This document shows positions 18,776-29,030 of a DNA stretch of 64,000 bases, piece by piece (the stretch's first letter is position 1; each line of letters opens with the position of its first letter). The DNA is taken from NCBI RefSeq assembly GCF_900129095.1, contig NZ_FQVA01000001.1, positions 1,178,001-1,242,000 of the forward strand. The letters run 5' to 3'. Under the pieces are notes generated by a model. It was not told the origin of the DNA. It did no database searches and was given only the letters and a program-made list of their open reading frames with translations. The position numbers and the translations under genes are program-made. The stretch is from Microbulbifer donghaiensis (GTDB lineage Bacteria > Pseudomonadota > Gammaproteobacteria > Pseudomonadales > Cellvibrionaceae).

Positions 18776-19483
18776 GTGAGCAACGCCGAAAACCTATTAC
18801 AAAACAATCAGTTAGCCGATCCGTCAAAACAGCAGCGCCTGAGTCAGCTGCTCGCCCGGCCGGATATCTGGCAGGCCGCCAACGAACACAAGCGCCAGCG
18901 CGGCGGCATCGCCAGCGGCTTCAGCAGCCTGGATGCCCTGCTCACCGGTCGCGGCTGGCCCCGCGGCGCCACCACCGAACTGCTGGTCAACCAGTCCGGT
19001 ATCGGCGAGATCTCCCTGTTACTGCCTGCTCTGGCGGAACTGACCCAGCGCGAGCAGATGGTGGTACTGGTGAACCCGCCCTTCATTCCCTACGCCCCGG
19101 CACTTGCCAGCGCCGGCGTGCAGCTGGAGAAGCTGCTGATCATCCACCCTCGCGGCCAGAAGGACGAACTCTGGGCCACCGAACAGGCACTGCAGTCCGG
19201 CTGCTGCGGTGCCCTGCTCAGCTGGCAGGGCCGCCAGGCGCCGGTGGACAAGGACCTGCGCCGCCTGCAGCTGGCCGCCCGCGAGGGCGACTGCCTGCAC
19301 TTCCACTTCCGCCCCCAATCCTGCGCCGCCAGCCCATCGCCGGCCAGCCTGCGCCTGCAGCTGGGCAGTGACGGCGATCAGCTGGCGGTACAGCTACTGA
19401 AGCAGCTCGGCGGCCAGTCCGGCCAGCGACTGCACCTGGCCCGCAGTGCAGACCTGGTCCGCCGCGACCAGCCGCTGCACTGA
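18776..19483 (+). CDS. imuA: Translesion synthesis-associated protein ImuA
   Basis: The 235-residue SulA/RecA-like protein starts at a GTG at 18776. Recognisable ImuA features are the GIASGFSSLDALLTGRGWPR region, where RecA-family proteins bind the substrate loop, LVNQSGIGEISLLLPALA, MVVLVNPPFIPYAPALA and LHFHFRPQ. ImuA forms the ImuA-ImuB-DnaE2 mutasome, which copies damaged DNA during the SOS response. Two LexA boxes precede it. imuB follows after a 160-base interval that contains REP-like palindromes, a wider gap than in many such operons. Confidence 0.92.
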   Translation: MSNAENLLQNNQLADPSKQQRLSQLLARPDIWQAANEHKRQRGGIASGFSSLDALLTGRGWPRGATTELLVNQSGIGEISLLLPALAELTQREQMVVLVNPPFIPYAPALASAGVQLEKLLIIHPRGQKDELWATEQALQSGCCGALLSWQGRQAPVDKDLRRLQLAAREGDCLHFHFRPQSCAASPSPASLRLQLGSDGDQLAVQLLKQLGGQSGQRLHLARSADLVRRDQPLH

Positions 19484-19506
19484 CAAACGCGGGCCCCAGG
19501 CCCGTC

Positions 19507-19564
19507 CGTAGGAGCCTGCTTGCAGGCGAACAGATAGCGATTCGCTTGCAAGCAAGCTCCTACG
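19507..19564. repeat. REP-like palindrome, family A (complete)
   Basis: GTAGGAGCCTGCTTGCAGGC and its inverted counterpart GCTTGCAAGCAAGCTCCTAC form a long imperfect hairpin between imuA and imuB. The same family recurs at 22211-22279, 47127-47150, 55917-55985 and 58173-58242. Confidence 0.85.
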
Positions 19565-19570
19565 AGCGAT

Positions 19571-19596
19571 GTAGGAGCGGCCGTTGGCCGCGATCG
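19571..19596. repeat. REP-like half-element
   Basis: GTAGGAGCGGCCGTTGGCCG, followed by CGATCG, closely resembles the classical Pseudomonas REP core (GTAGGAGCGGCCTTG...). It sits directly beside the family A palindrome. Confidence 0.7.
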
Positions 19597-19643
19597 ATCT
19601 ATCCGAATAAGCGACCTGCAGTAGGCAAAAACGGAAACCCAAA

Positions 19644-21155
19644 ATGCTCTGGCTCTGTATTCAGTTCCCCAAACTCCCCCTGGAAGTGCTGACCCGCGCC
19701 CAGCGCGGCGGCGCAGAATCCCATGCCCAGGCCGTGGTGGAACAGCAGCTGATCGTGGACGCCAACCAAACCGCCGCCGAGCGCGGCGTGGAGACCGGTC
19801 TCACTATCGCCACCGCCTGCGCCCTCTGTGCGAACCTGCAACTGCTGCAGCGGGACAGCCAGCGGGAGGATCAGCAACTGCAGCAACTGGCCCAGTGGGG
19901 CTACAGCTTCACCCCGGTAGTCTCCCCCCAGGCCGCCGGTTCGGTGGATGCCGGCGACGATCACTTCGCCTGCCTGTACCTGGAACTGAGCGGCTGCCTC
20001 AAGGCCAGCGGCGGACTGCAACCGCTATTGCAACAACTTAAGCGCGAACTGCGCCAGATGCGCATCAGCTGTTTTATGGGCCTCGGCCACAGCCCCAGCG
20101 CCGCGCGTATGCTCAGCCAGCTGCCGGAACACCGCCAGTGGCTGCGGGAAACCCAGGCTCCCCCCAGCCCGCAGCAGTGGCGCCAGTGGATCAGTTTCTC
20201 CCCGAGCAAACTGCTCGACTGCGACAACAAGACCATTGCCAAGCTCTACGCCTGCGGCATCAAACGAGTCAGCCAGTTGCTGGCGATCCCGCTGTCGGAA
20301 GTGGGCAGCCGCTTCGGCCGCAATTTCGTCGACTATCTGGCGCGCCTCAACGGCACCCGCCACGACCCAGTCCCCAGCTACCAGCCACCGCCGGAATTCC
20401 ACAGCGAACTCTTTTTCCCGAGCCCGCTGGACAACAGCGAACAGCTGCTGTTTCCGGCCGGGCGCCTGGTGCGCGAGCTCTGCCAGCAGCTGCAGCGCCG
20501 CCAGCTGTACAGCCACCAGCTGCGCTGGAAACTGGATTTCGGCCAGCAGGGCTGCAAGGTGTTCAGCGTCGAGGTCTCGCGCCCATTGCTGGATGCGCAG
20601 CGACTGATCGCGCTGACCAAGTTACAGCTGGAAAGAATCAAGCTCGAACAGCCGATACAGGCCCTCAGCCTGACCTGCGATCAGTTGCTACCGATGGAAC
20701 AGGACAAACTCGACGACGACCTGTTCGGCAAAGACACCCAGGTACAGCGCAGCCACCAGCTGCTGGACAAACTCAAGGCCCGCCTCGGCCACGAGGCCCT
20801 GTCCGGCGTCACCCTGAAAGAGAGCTACCTGCCGGAACAGGCCTGGCAGAGCGCCGACACCCTGGTACTGCAGAGCAACCGCCGCAAAAAGGGCCACCAG
20901 CTACAGCCCATCAACGCCCCCCGCCCCACCTGGCTGCTGTCCCGGCCCGACAAACTGCACAGCCGCGAACACAAACTGTTTTACCGCGGCGAGATCAAAC
21001 TCCTGCAGGGGCCCGAACGCATCGACGGCTACTGGTGGCAACACGGCCGCCACGGGCGGGATTACTACATAGCGCGGGGAGAGGAAGGCGGGCTCTATTG
21101 GGTGTTTCAGGATCTGACTTCGGAAGATTGGTATCTGCACGGGGTCTACGCCTGA
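19644..21155 (+). CDS. imuB: Y-family polymerase-like protein ImuB
   Basis: The 503-residue protein begins MLWLCIQFPKLPLEVL and shows the ImuB layout. It has a Y-family finger/palm-like region without the canonical paired catalytic acidic residues, SPSKLLDCDNKTIAKLYACG (helix-hairpin-helix-like) and a C-terminal domain ending WYLHGVYA. ImuB is regarded as a catalytically inactive scaffold that bridges the beta clamp, ImuA and DnaE2. A QxxxxLF-like segment (around EQDKLDDDLFG) could be a clamp-contact motif, but this is only suggestive. dnaE2, normally the next gene, is displaced about 1.3 kb downstream by a toxin-antitoxin module. Confidence 0.92.
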   Translation: MLWLCIQFPKLPLEVLTRAQRGGAESHAQAVVEQQLIVDANQTAAERGVETGLTIATACALCANLQLLQRDSQREDQQLQQLAQWGYSFTPVVSPQAAGSVDAGDDHFACLYLELSGCLKASGGLQPLLQQLKRELRQMRISCFMGLGHSPSAARMLSQLPEHRQWLRETQAPPSPQQWRQWISFSPSKLLDCDNKTIAKLYACGIKRVSQLLAIPLSEVGSRFGRNFVDYLARLNGTRHDPVPSYQPPPEFHSELFFPSPLDNSEQLLFPAGRLVRELCQQLQRRQLYSHQLRWKLDFGQQGCKVFSVEVSRPLLDAQRLIALTKLQLERIKLEQPIQALSLTCDQLLPMEQDKLDDDLFGKDTQVQRSHQLLDKLKARLGHEALSGVTLKESYLPEQAWQSADTLVLQSNRRKKGHQLQPINAPRPTWLLSRPDKLHSREHKLFYRGEIKLLQGPERIDGYWWQHGRHGRDYYIARGEEGGLYWVFQDLTSEDWYLHGVYA

Positions 21156-21262
21156 AATGAGACCCGCTGGTCAAAATGTACACACAGATCAGTTGTCGGT
21201 TGATCGATGCACGTCTAACATTGTTGTACTTTGATAAACAGTGTTAAACGCAGGTAATTGTC

Positions 21263-21526
21263 ATGCTGGGTGTACGACTGGATGAACAACTCGAGCAACG
21301 CTTAACCGCACTGGCCAAGAGAATGCAACGATCCAAAAGCTATATCGCCAAAGAAGCCCTCAAGCTCTACATAGAGCGGGAGGAAACCAAGGAGCGTGAG
21401 AAGCAAATAGCCCTGGCACGCTGGGAGAGTTACCAACGAAGCGGTGAAGCCATCAGCAACGATGCCGTGATGGAGTTGCTGGATACCTGGGGAACTGAGC
21501 AGGAGAAGCCATGCCCAGAGAAATAG
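21263..21526 (+). CDS. Ribbon-helix-helix antitoxin (ParD/RelB-like)
   Basis: The 87-residue protein starts MLGVRLDEQLEQRLTALAKR, an N-terminal ribbon-helix-helix DNA-binding motif. It continues with SKSYIAKEALKLYIE and a charged helical tail that would wrap the toxin. It overlaps the following ParE/RelE gene by 16 bases, the standard arrangement of type II antitoxin then toxin. It is likely to repress its own promoter. The module sits between imuB and dnaE2. Confidence 0.88.
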   Translation: MLGVRLDEQLEQRLTALAKRMQRSKSYIAKEALKLYIEREETKEREKQIALARWESYQRSGEAISNDAVMELLDTWGTEQEKPCPEK

Positions 21527-21801
21527 CGTGGCTTCCCGACGCCGTGACCGATCTACATCGACTGAAAGAATTCATACGGCAAGAAAACCCCCAGGCAGCA
21601 CAACGAGCGGCAAACCGAATTAAAGAGGCAATGCAAATTTTGAAGCTAAATCCTGAAGCAGGGAGGCCTGTAGAAGAGGCCATGCCGTTCCGGGACCTGA
21701 TTATTCCCTTCGGTAATGGAAATTATGTTCTCCGATATCGGGAGGATGGCCACCGACTGATTATTGTACGAATCGGACATAGTCGGGAACAGAGCTTCTA
21801 G
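21511..21801 (+). CDS. ParE/RelE-family toxin
   Basis: The 96-residue protein begins MPREIAWLPDAVTDLHRLKEF and has the fold-typical NPQAAQRAANRIKEA, NPEAGRPVEE and YVLRYREDGHRLIIVRIGHSRE. These match RelE/ParE superfamily toxins, which inhibit either translation or DNA gyrase. The C terminus (IVRIGHSREQ) is closer to the ParE/plasmid-stabilisation group. The target cannot be decided from sequence alone. It pairs with the overlapping antitoxin upstream. Confidence 0.88.
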   Translation: MPREIAWLPDAVTDLHRLKEFIRQENPQAAQRAANRIKEAMQILKLNPEAGRPVEEAMPFRDLIIPFGNGNYVLRYREDGHRLIIVRIGHSREQSF

Positions 21802-21833
21802 GGATTCAACCTCAATCAAAGAGGCTAGCCAGA

Positions 21834-22142
21834 ATGAGCAAGCTGCAAAAACTGAAAGAGCGAGCACTTCAGAACCCTGAAGTGCAGTGCGAGTACGACG
21901 TTCTTGCAGAAGAATACGAGCTGATACCAAACGAAGTAGTTGGCATGGTGATTGAGCAGAACATGACACCCATGCGCGCCTGGCGGGAGTACCTGAAACT
22001 GACCCAAGCCGAAGTCGCCAAGCGCCTGAACATTACCCAGGTAGCTTACGCTCAGCTGGAGGCCAGCCAGCGACCGCGAAAACCCACCTTGCAACGGGTA
22101 TCTGCTGCACTAGGAATCACAGTAGAGCAACAGGCAATTTAG
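21834..22142 (+). CDS. XRE-type helix-turn-helix regulator
   Basis: The 102-residue protein has an N-terminal segment LQNPEVQCEYDVLAEEYEL, often seen in HigA-like antitoxins and regulators. A Cro/C1 helix-turn-helix follows (LTQAEVAKRLNITQVAYAQLE, in pieces: LTQAEVAKRLN, then ITQVAYAQLE), ending KPTLQRVSAALGI. It is 32 bases after the ParE-like toxin gene on the same strand, so it may be a third component of that module or an orphan antitoxin. Without a cognate toxin of its own, its role is uncertain. Confidence 0.8.
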   Translation: MSKLQKLKERALQNPEVQCEYDVLAEEYELIPNEVVGMVIEQNMTPMRAWREYLKLTQAEVAKRLNITQVAYAQLEASQRPRKPTLQRVSAALGITVEQQAI

Positions 22143-22210
22143 CCCATCGTGCCACAGGAATTGTGTTTAGCACCGTTTCGAGCTTGCACTCAATGATTGC
22201 TAATGATTGT

Positions 22211-22279
22211 TGTAGGAGCCTGCTTGCAGGCGAACCGATAAACGCTCCGTAGCCATTCGCTTGCAAGCAAGCTCCTACA
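22211..22279. repeat. REP-like palindrome, family A
   Basis: TGTAGGAGCCTGCTTGCAGG is paired with GCTTGCAAGCAAGCTCCTAC. It is the same repeat as between imuA and imuB and lies in the 337-base gap (22143-22479) before dnaE2. That gap holds two repeat types and no gene. Confidence 0.85.
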
Positions 22280-22304
22280 GAAGAATCTCACTACGGAATA
22301 GCAT

Positions 22305-22384
22305 TGTAGGATGGGCAAAGCGAAGCGTGCCCATCAGGACCATGGAAGATGGGCACGTCACTAGGTTCCTTTACCCATCCTACA
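22305..22384. repeat. REP-like palindrome, family B
   Basis: TGTAGGATGGGCAAAGCGAA...TTCCTTTACCCATCCTACA forms inverted arms around GCGTGCCCATC and GATGGGCACG. Other copies are at 26429-26506, 58135-58165 and 63529-63614. Confidence 0.85.
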
Positions 22385-22479
22385 GAGGGAGCGACATCTA
22401 AGTCAGCGCCATTCAGCAGCAAGCGCAAGGTGCGCCATGCCGCACCAAACAAAACCCCGCGTCCACCACCGGCCCGAAC

Positions 22480-25641
<3,162 letters not shown>

Positions 25642-25691
25642 AGAAAGAGGGCCGTCTCGGAAAGCGGGTAATTACCCGGATTTAGCGGTTA

Positions 25692-26072
25692 CTATTTTCC
25701 CGTGTATCGAAAAAAAGTAACACAGTCCAAGCCCTCGAAGTGATCATCTGCCGTAATCAACTCAGCACCATGTTGGCGTGCAGACGCGTAAATAATCGCA
25801 TCAGCAAAAGACAGGCGGTAATGAAGAGCAAGGTCTGCTGCCAGCAGGGCAATATTGCTGTCCAGCGCAATCACCTTGCCCTGCTCTGTCCAGGCCACGG
25901 TTTCCAACGCCGCCACCTCCCCGCGCTCTCGCTTAACCCATTTGTAAAGCTCGAACTGAATGGAAGTGGGCACCAACAGCTGTTCGGTATCGGCAAGCCA
26001 CGGCTTGAAATTCTCCGCCAGCGCGCCGTCAATTAACCATTCGATCCAACCGCAGGTATCCACGACAACCAT
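25692..26072 (-). CDS. vapC: VapC-type PIN-domain ribonuclease toxin
   Basis: The 126-residue PIN domain has its acidic site residues in MVVVDTCGWIEW (Asp5), SIQFELYKW (Glu), SFADAIIYASA (Asp) and ITADDHFEG (Asp). VapC toxins cut tRNA or rRNA in the cytoplasm. The start codon overlaps the stop of the antitoxin gene by one base (TGATG), so the two are translated together. The gene is convergent with dnaE2, 50 bases from its stop codon. It lies just inside the left edge of the island. Confidence 0.9.
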   Translation of the reverse strand: MVVVDTCGWIEWLIDGALAENFKPWLADTEQLLVPTSIQFELYKWVKRERGEVAALETVAWTEQGKVIALDSNIALLAADLALHYRLSFADAIIYASARQHGAELITADDHFEGLDCVTFFRYTGK

Positions 26073-26281
26073 CAGAACCGATCCCGACGATCGCGCACCT
26101 CAACTGTCGAAGCGCCACGCAGCAGGCCGCGCATATCATCCATCGACCGTACCGGCACCAACTCAATCACAGAGCCCTTGGCAATAACCGTGAACTTCTG
26201 ACCGGCCTTCAATCCGAGTTCCTCGCGCACAGACTTCGGGATCCCGAGCTGAAACTTGCTTGAAAGCGTAGCGACAGCCAT
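26072..26281 (-). CDS. vapB: AbrB/MazE-family antitoxin (VapB)
   Basis: The 69-residue protein uses the ATG at 26281; an in-frame GTG at 26296 is an alternative. It has a SpoVT/AbrB swapped-hairpin DNA-binding domain (LSSKFQLGIPKSVREELGLK, then GQKFTVIAKGSVIELVP) and a C-terminal tail (LRGASTVEVRDRRDRF) suited to binding VapC. It would neutralise the downstream PIN toxin and autoregulate the pair. Confidence 0.88.
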   Translation of the reverse strand: MAVATLSSKFQLGIPKSVREELGLKAGQKFTVIAKGSVIELVPVRSMDDMRGLLRGASTVEVRDRRDRF

Positions 26282-26392
26282 TCTTACCAACCTCACATCG
26301 TTATCAATTTGGTAAGAATAGTGCCGGGTTAACCTCCGGGCAAGCAGTTAGACGGGGACCAATGCGATCAAGGACCAATGGGGTCAGACTCG

Positions 26393-26535
26393 AATGGCAC
26401 TAAGTTAAGAGTCGGCGCGACAATTTTCGTAGGATGGGCAAAGCGAAGCGTGCCCATCAAGGCCGTGGAAGATGGGCACGTCGCTGCGCTCCTTTGCCCA
26501 TCCTACAAGGAGAACCAGCTTATCTTAGTGCCATT
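26393..26535. repeat. Nested inverted repeat enclosing a family B palindrome
   Basis: AATGGCACTAAGTTAAG (26393-26409) is inverted as CTTATCTTAGTGCCATT (26517-26535), with a complete family B palindrome between (26429-26506). Just outside the left arm is GGGGTCAGACTCG (about 26380-26392). The arrangement looks like a small REP-derived composite unit. The 342-base gap 26297-26638 holds only this. Confidence 0.7.
26429..26506. repeat. REP-like palindrome, family B
   Basis: GTAGGATGGGCAAAGCGAAG...GCTCCTTTGCCCATCCTAC, with inner arms GCGTGCCCATC and GATGGGCACG. Confidence 0.85.
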
Positions 26536-26638
26536 TGGGAGAAGTTTTCACTGATAAGCCTGTCACCCGACAGCCCACTCGCAATAACCCCCTTTAGCGC
26601 CATATACTTACCCCAAGTGCGCCCCAGGAGCCGGAATC

Positions 26639-27058
26639 ATGCCCAGTAGCGAAAGCCGCAATCGAGACCCTAAACTCGATCGGATCGTAGAGCGGCTGGA
26701 AGAACAGGAAAAAATAGCCGCCGCATGGCTTTACGGTTCAAGAGCCAGGGGAGACCACCGCCCGGGCAGCGACTACGACATAGCCATAGCCCTGAACAAT
26801 TTCGATCGGCCCTACGCCGAGCGGCGCCTAGCCCCCGAGCTGCTCAGCATGGACCTGAGTGCCGAGCTTGAGCACGCGGTACAAGTGGTGGATATCAACC
26901 TGGTGCCCATCACCTTGGCCATCGGCATTCTCGACGATGGCACCCCGCTACTGGTCCGGGACGAGCTGCGTTACTGCCGGGAAATCAACCGCATTCACGG
27001 ACTCTGGGCCGATCATCTCTGGCATCAACAGCAACTGCACAAGGAAAGCGGCGCGTGA
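26639..27058 (+). CDS. mntA: MntA-type nucleotidyltransferase antitoxin
   Basis: The 139-residue protein has the minimal nucleotidyltransferase motif GSRARGDHRPGSDYDIAIAL, a GSx(10)DxD form, at about residues 38-57. It starts at ATG 26639 with AGGAG upstream. MntA proteins inactivate their HEPN partner by transferring AMP to a tyrosine next to the HEPN active site. The stop overlaps the start of the following HEPN gene by four bases (GTGA), which is classical for mntA-hepT pairs. The N-terminal 25 residues are highly charged. Confidence 0.88.
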   Translation: MPSSESRNRDPKLDRIVERLEEQEKIAAAWLYGSRARGDHRPGSDYDIAIALNNFDRPYAERRLAPELLSMDLSAELEHAVQVVDINLVPITLAIGILDDGTPLLVRDELRYCREINRIHGLWADHLWHQQQLHKESGA

Positions 27059-27471
27059 ATTACACAGCCTATTGCACCGCGCTTACCGAGCAAGTGTCCG
27101 TCCACCAACAATTGCTCGACCAAATCAGAGCAACAAGCGAACTCGGGCTACTCGAACGCAGCGCCGCCGAACGCAGCCTGCAAATATTGGCAGAAGCGGT
27201 TATCGGCGCATCTAAACATGCCAACAGAAAGCTGGGATTGCCAGAACGCAGCGATGCTGCCAGTAGCGCAACGCAACTGCTTGAACAATCCCCCTGCCCC
27301 GGAGTCACCAAGGACGAGATCCGCGGCGCCATCGGTATGCGCAATGCCATAGTGCACGACTACCTGAACCTGGACTGGACGCTGATTGAGCAGGTCATCC
27401 GCAACAGGCAATACGTCAAACTGGGCAAGTTTGTAGAACACTACTGCAAACTCCTACATTCAGGTCAATAG
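27055..27471 (+). CDS. hepT: HepT-type HEPN ribonuclease toxin
   Basis: The 138-residue helical protein starts at a GTG overlapping the mntA stop. It carries the HEPN active-site motif RNAIVHDY, an exact Rx4HxY, at about residues 100-107. The Tyr is the residue AMPylated by MntA in characterised systems. Upstream helices (RSAAERSLQILAEAVIGASK) match the DUF86/HepT family. HepT is proposed to cleave RNA (mRNA or tRNA ends) when freed from MntA. All key residues are intact. Confidence 0.9.
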   Translation: MNYTAYCTALTEQVSVHQQLLDQIRATSELGLLERSAAERSLQILAEAVIGASKHANRKLGLPERSDAASSATQLLEQSPCPGVTKDEIRGAIGMRNAIVHDYLNLDWTLIEQVIRNRQYVKLGKFVEHYCKLLHSGQ

Positions 27472-27473
27472 AC

Positions 27474-27494
27474 CAACGGGGTCAGACTCGATCG
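27474..27494 (+). repeat. Left inverted copy of a GGGGTCAGACTCGAT motif
   Basis: CAACGGGGTCAGACTCGATC is inverted at 27929-27949 (CAATCGAGTCTGACCCCATT). The two bound the truncated metallo-beta-lactamase-fold copy. Similar motifs occur near 26380 and, decayed, at 30757-30790. Confidence 0.75.
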
Positions 27495-27514
27495 CAACCC
27501 ATTGATTCATTGAT

Positions 27515-27922
27515 TCAAGCCGGCACCACTACCTCTTCCGCCAGCTTCTCATTCGATATCCGCTGCCTCAGGATCTGCTTGGCCTGCGCATCACCGTGTA
27601 CCACCCGTATGCATTGGGGGGCGTTTTTTCATTTTGCGGATGAAGCCGAGCAGATCTTCCTGATCCGCATGGGCCGAATAGCCGCTGATGGACGCCACCC
27701 CGGCCCCAATGCGATATCGCTCGCCCTCGATATCCACATAGCCTTCGTTCGGGCGATAGGTCTGTCCGGCGTGCCCTTGGCCTGCCGGTGGATGATGCCT
27801 CCCAGTTCGTAAAGCAGTTCCTGGATGCGGCCGATGCTGAAGGCCGGAATCAGCACGCTGCCGCCATCTTTCCAGGGCGCGCCCTACGGTGTCTTGCAGA
27901 ATCTGCACGCGCTGTTTGCGGC
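27515..27922 (-). pseudogene. Truncated, internally deleted copy of the beta-CASP MBL-fold gene
   Basis: This stretch aligns with 29031-29787, the 3' half of the intact gene downstream, from its stop codon inward. It lacks 342 bases between two GGCCTG sites (parent 29304-29309 and 29646-29651; junction at 27779-27784), and about ten bases more nearby. Small indels break the frame. It ends abruptly within the sequence matching the parent near 29787. It cannot encode the metal-binding HxHxDH motif, so it is non-functional as an enzyme. Confidence 0.88.
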
Positions 27923-27928
27923 TTGAGT

Positions 27929-27949
27929 CAATCGAGTCTGACCCCATTG
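27929..27949 (-). repeat. Right inverted copy of the GGGGTCAGACTCGAT motif
   Basis: CAATCGAGTCTGACCCCATT is the inverse of 27474-27494 with about two differences. It lies immediately beyond the end of the truncated gene copy. Confidence 0.75.
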
Positions 27950-27989
27950 ATGTGGGCTTTGACCACAGCTTCTTGTCGACCTACAATTG

Positions 27990-28019
27990 AGGTCATATAA
28001 CCACCATTGGAGGTCATAT
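27990..28019 (+). promoter_or_regulatory. Direct repeats before the winged-helix gene
   Basis: AGGTCATAT occurs at 27990-27998 and again at 28011-28019, where it overlaps the start codon. A GACCT/AGGTC partial palindrome lies at 27978-27994. The position suggests an operator for autoregulation by the winged-helix protein and possibly also the ribosome-binding site (GGAGG). Confidence 0.45.
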
Positions 28020-28347
28020 GCTTGAAGCACTATTGGGCTCCGAGGGAGCTGAGCGAACATTGCTCTTTATTGAGGCCAGGGAGTCCGGGTATGCACGCGA
28101 AATCAGCGAGACCTATGGCATCAGCCTGAACGTCGTGCAGAAGCATCTCTACCGCATGGAGGCTGGAGGACTGTTGGTCAGCCACCAAGTTGGACGAACC
28201 CGGGTATTCCGCTTCAACCCACGGTTCCCGTTTCTAAACGAGACCAGAGCCCTGCTCCGCGCAGCTCTGATGCGCTTGCCAGGCCCAGTAAAAGAACAAT
28301 TGCTAATGAATCGCCGGCGCCCACGCCGAACAGGAAAAGTTCTGTGA
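28018..28347 (+). CDS. Winged-helix transcriptional regulator, probable antitoxin-like partner
   Basis: The 109-residue protein has a winged helix-turn-helix (about residues 12-70). YAREISETYGISLNVVQKHL is the recognition region and GLLVSHQVGRTRVFRFNP the wing. A basic C-terminal tail follows. Genes of this kind often precede a nucleotidyltransferase-fold gene in AbiE-like or orphan toxin-antitoxin pairs. Here the stop codon overlaps a GTG (28344) that begins the next reading frame, so the two were translationally coupled. The start is at ATG 28018 after GGAGG. The ligand and the real partner are not established. Confidence 0.75.
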   Translation: MLEALLGSEGAERTLLFIEARESGYAREISETYGISLNVVQKHLYRMEAGGLLVSHQVGRTRVFRFNPRFPFLNETRALLRAALMRLPGPVKEQLLMNRRRPRRTGKVL

Positions 28348-28879
28348 ACCTTTCCGAACTTCCCCGCGTGGAATTGGCAGCCATGATCTGTCAGGAATTG
28401 GAATCCAAGGGGTGCTCACTGGAGGTTCGTGCGTATCCATATACTCGGTAGAAGAATACGTCTCCCACGATCTGGATTTCGTGGATGTCAGCTATGCCAG
28501 CGCAACCAATATAAAGCGGGCTTTGGCAAGGATCGGTTTCATCGCGCCAAAACCCGGTCGCAGGTATTTCGAGTCAGAGGGATGCGCATATGCAGTGGAA
28601 TTTCCAAGCGCCCCACTTGCTATAGGAGATGAATCCGTCAGTCTGGAGCAAACGTCGTCAGTGAAAACTCCGAAAGGCGTTTTACGTCTACTGAGCCCCA
28701 CTGACTGCGTAAAAGACAGACTCAGCCACTATTGCCACTGGAAGGATGCCCAGGGATTAGCCCAGGCAGTTTTGGTCGCTCGGCGGCAACCGGTAAAAAT
28801 GGGCGAAATAAAACGCTGGTTGATTTCTGAAGGGTTTCCCGAACTCTACGCAGAATTTGCCACGCAACTGGAAAAGTGA
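28344..28879 (+). pseudogene. Frameshifted nucleotidyltransferase-like (AbiEii/DUF6036-like) gene
   Basis: A frame opening with GTG 28344 reads NLSELPRVELAAMICQELES and stops at TAG near 28446. A second frame from GTG 28412 continues with VLTGGSCVSIYSVEEY, then SHDLDFVDVSY, to 28879 (155 residues). The GGS and DLD motifs fit a nucleotidyltransferase fold. The two parts join naturally near 28405-28412, where one or a few bases seem lost, so I read this as one coupled gene broken by a frameshift. The second part might still be expressed from GTG 28412. The family name is my best match and not certain. Confidence 0.6.
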
Positions 28880-29030
28880 AGTAATGGCCCCCCCCTGGGC
28901 AACCCCCAGTCACTGTTATCGCAAACTGGCAGCGACCGCCCCACGAAAACACACATCAGCTCAAGACAGATCAGACAGGGTATTCATTGGTCCAGCGCCG
29001 CACAATGCGGGCTGAAAGTTCAGTGAGTGA

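Noticed and set aside
22301-22384. Possible small RNA or terminator before dnaE2
   Set aside because: It is a family B repeat found elsewhere; no promoter or T-run supports a separate RNA gene.
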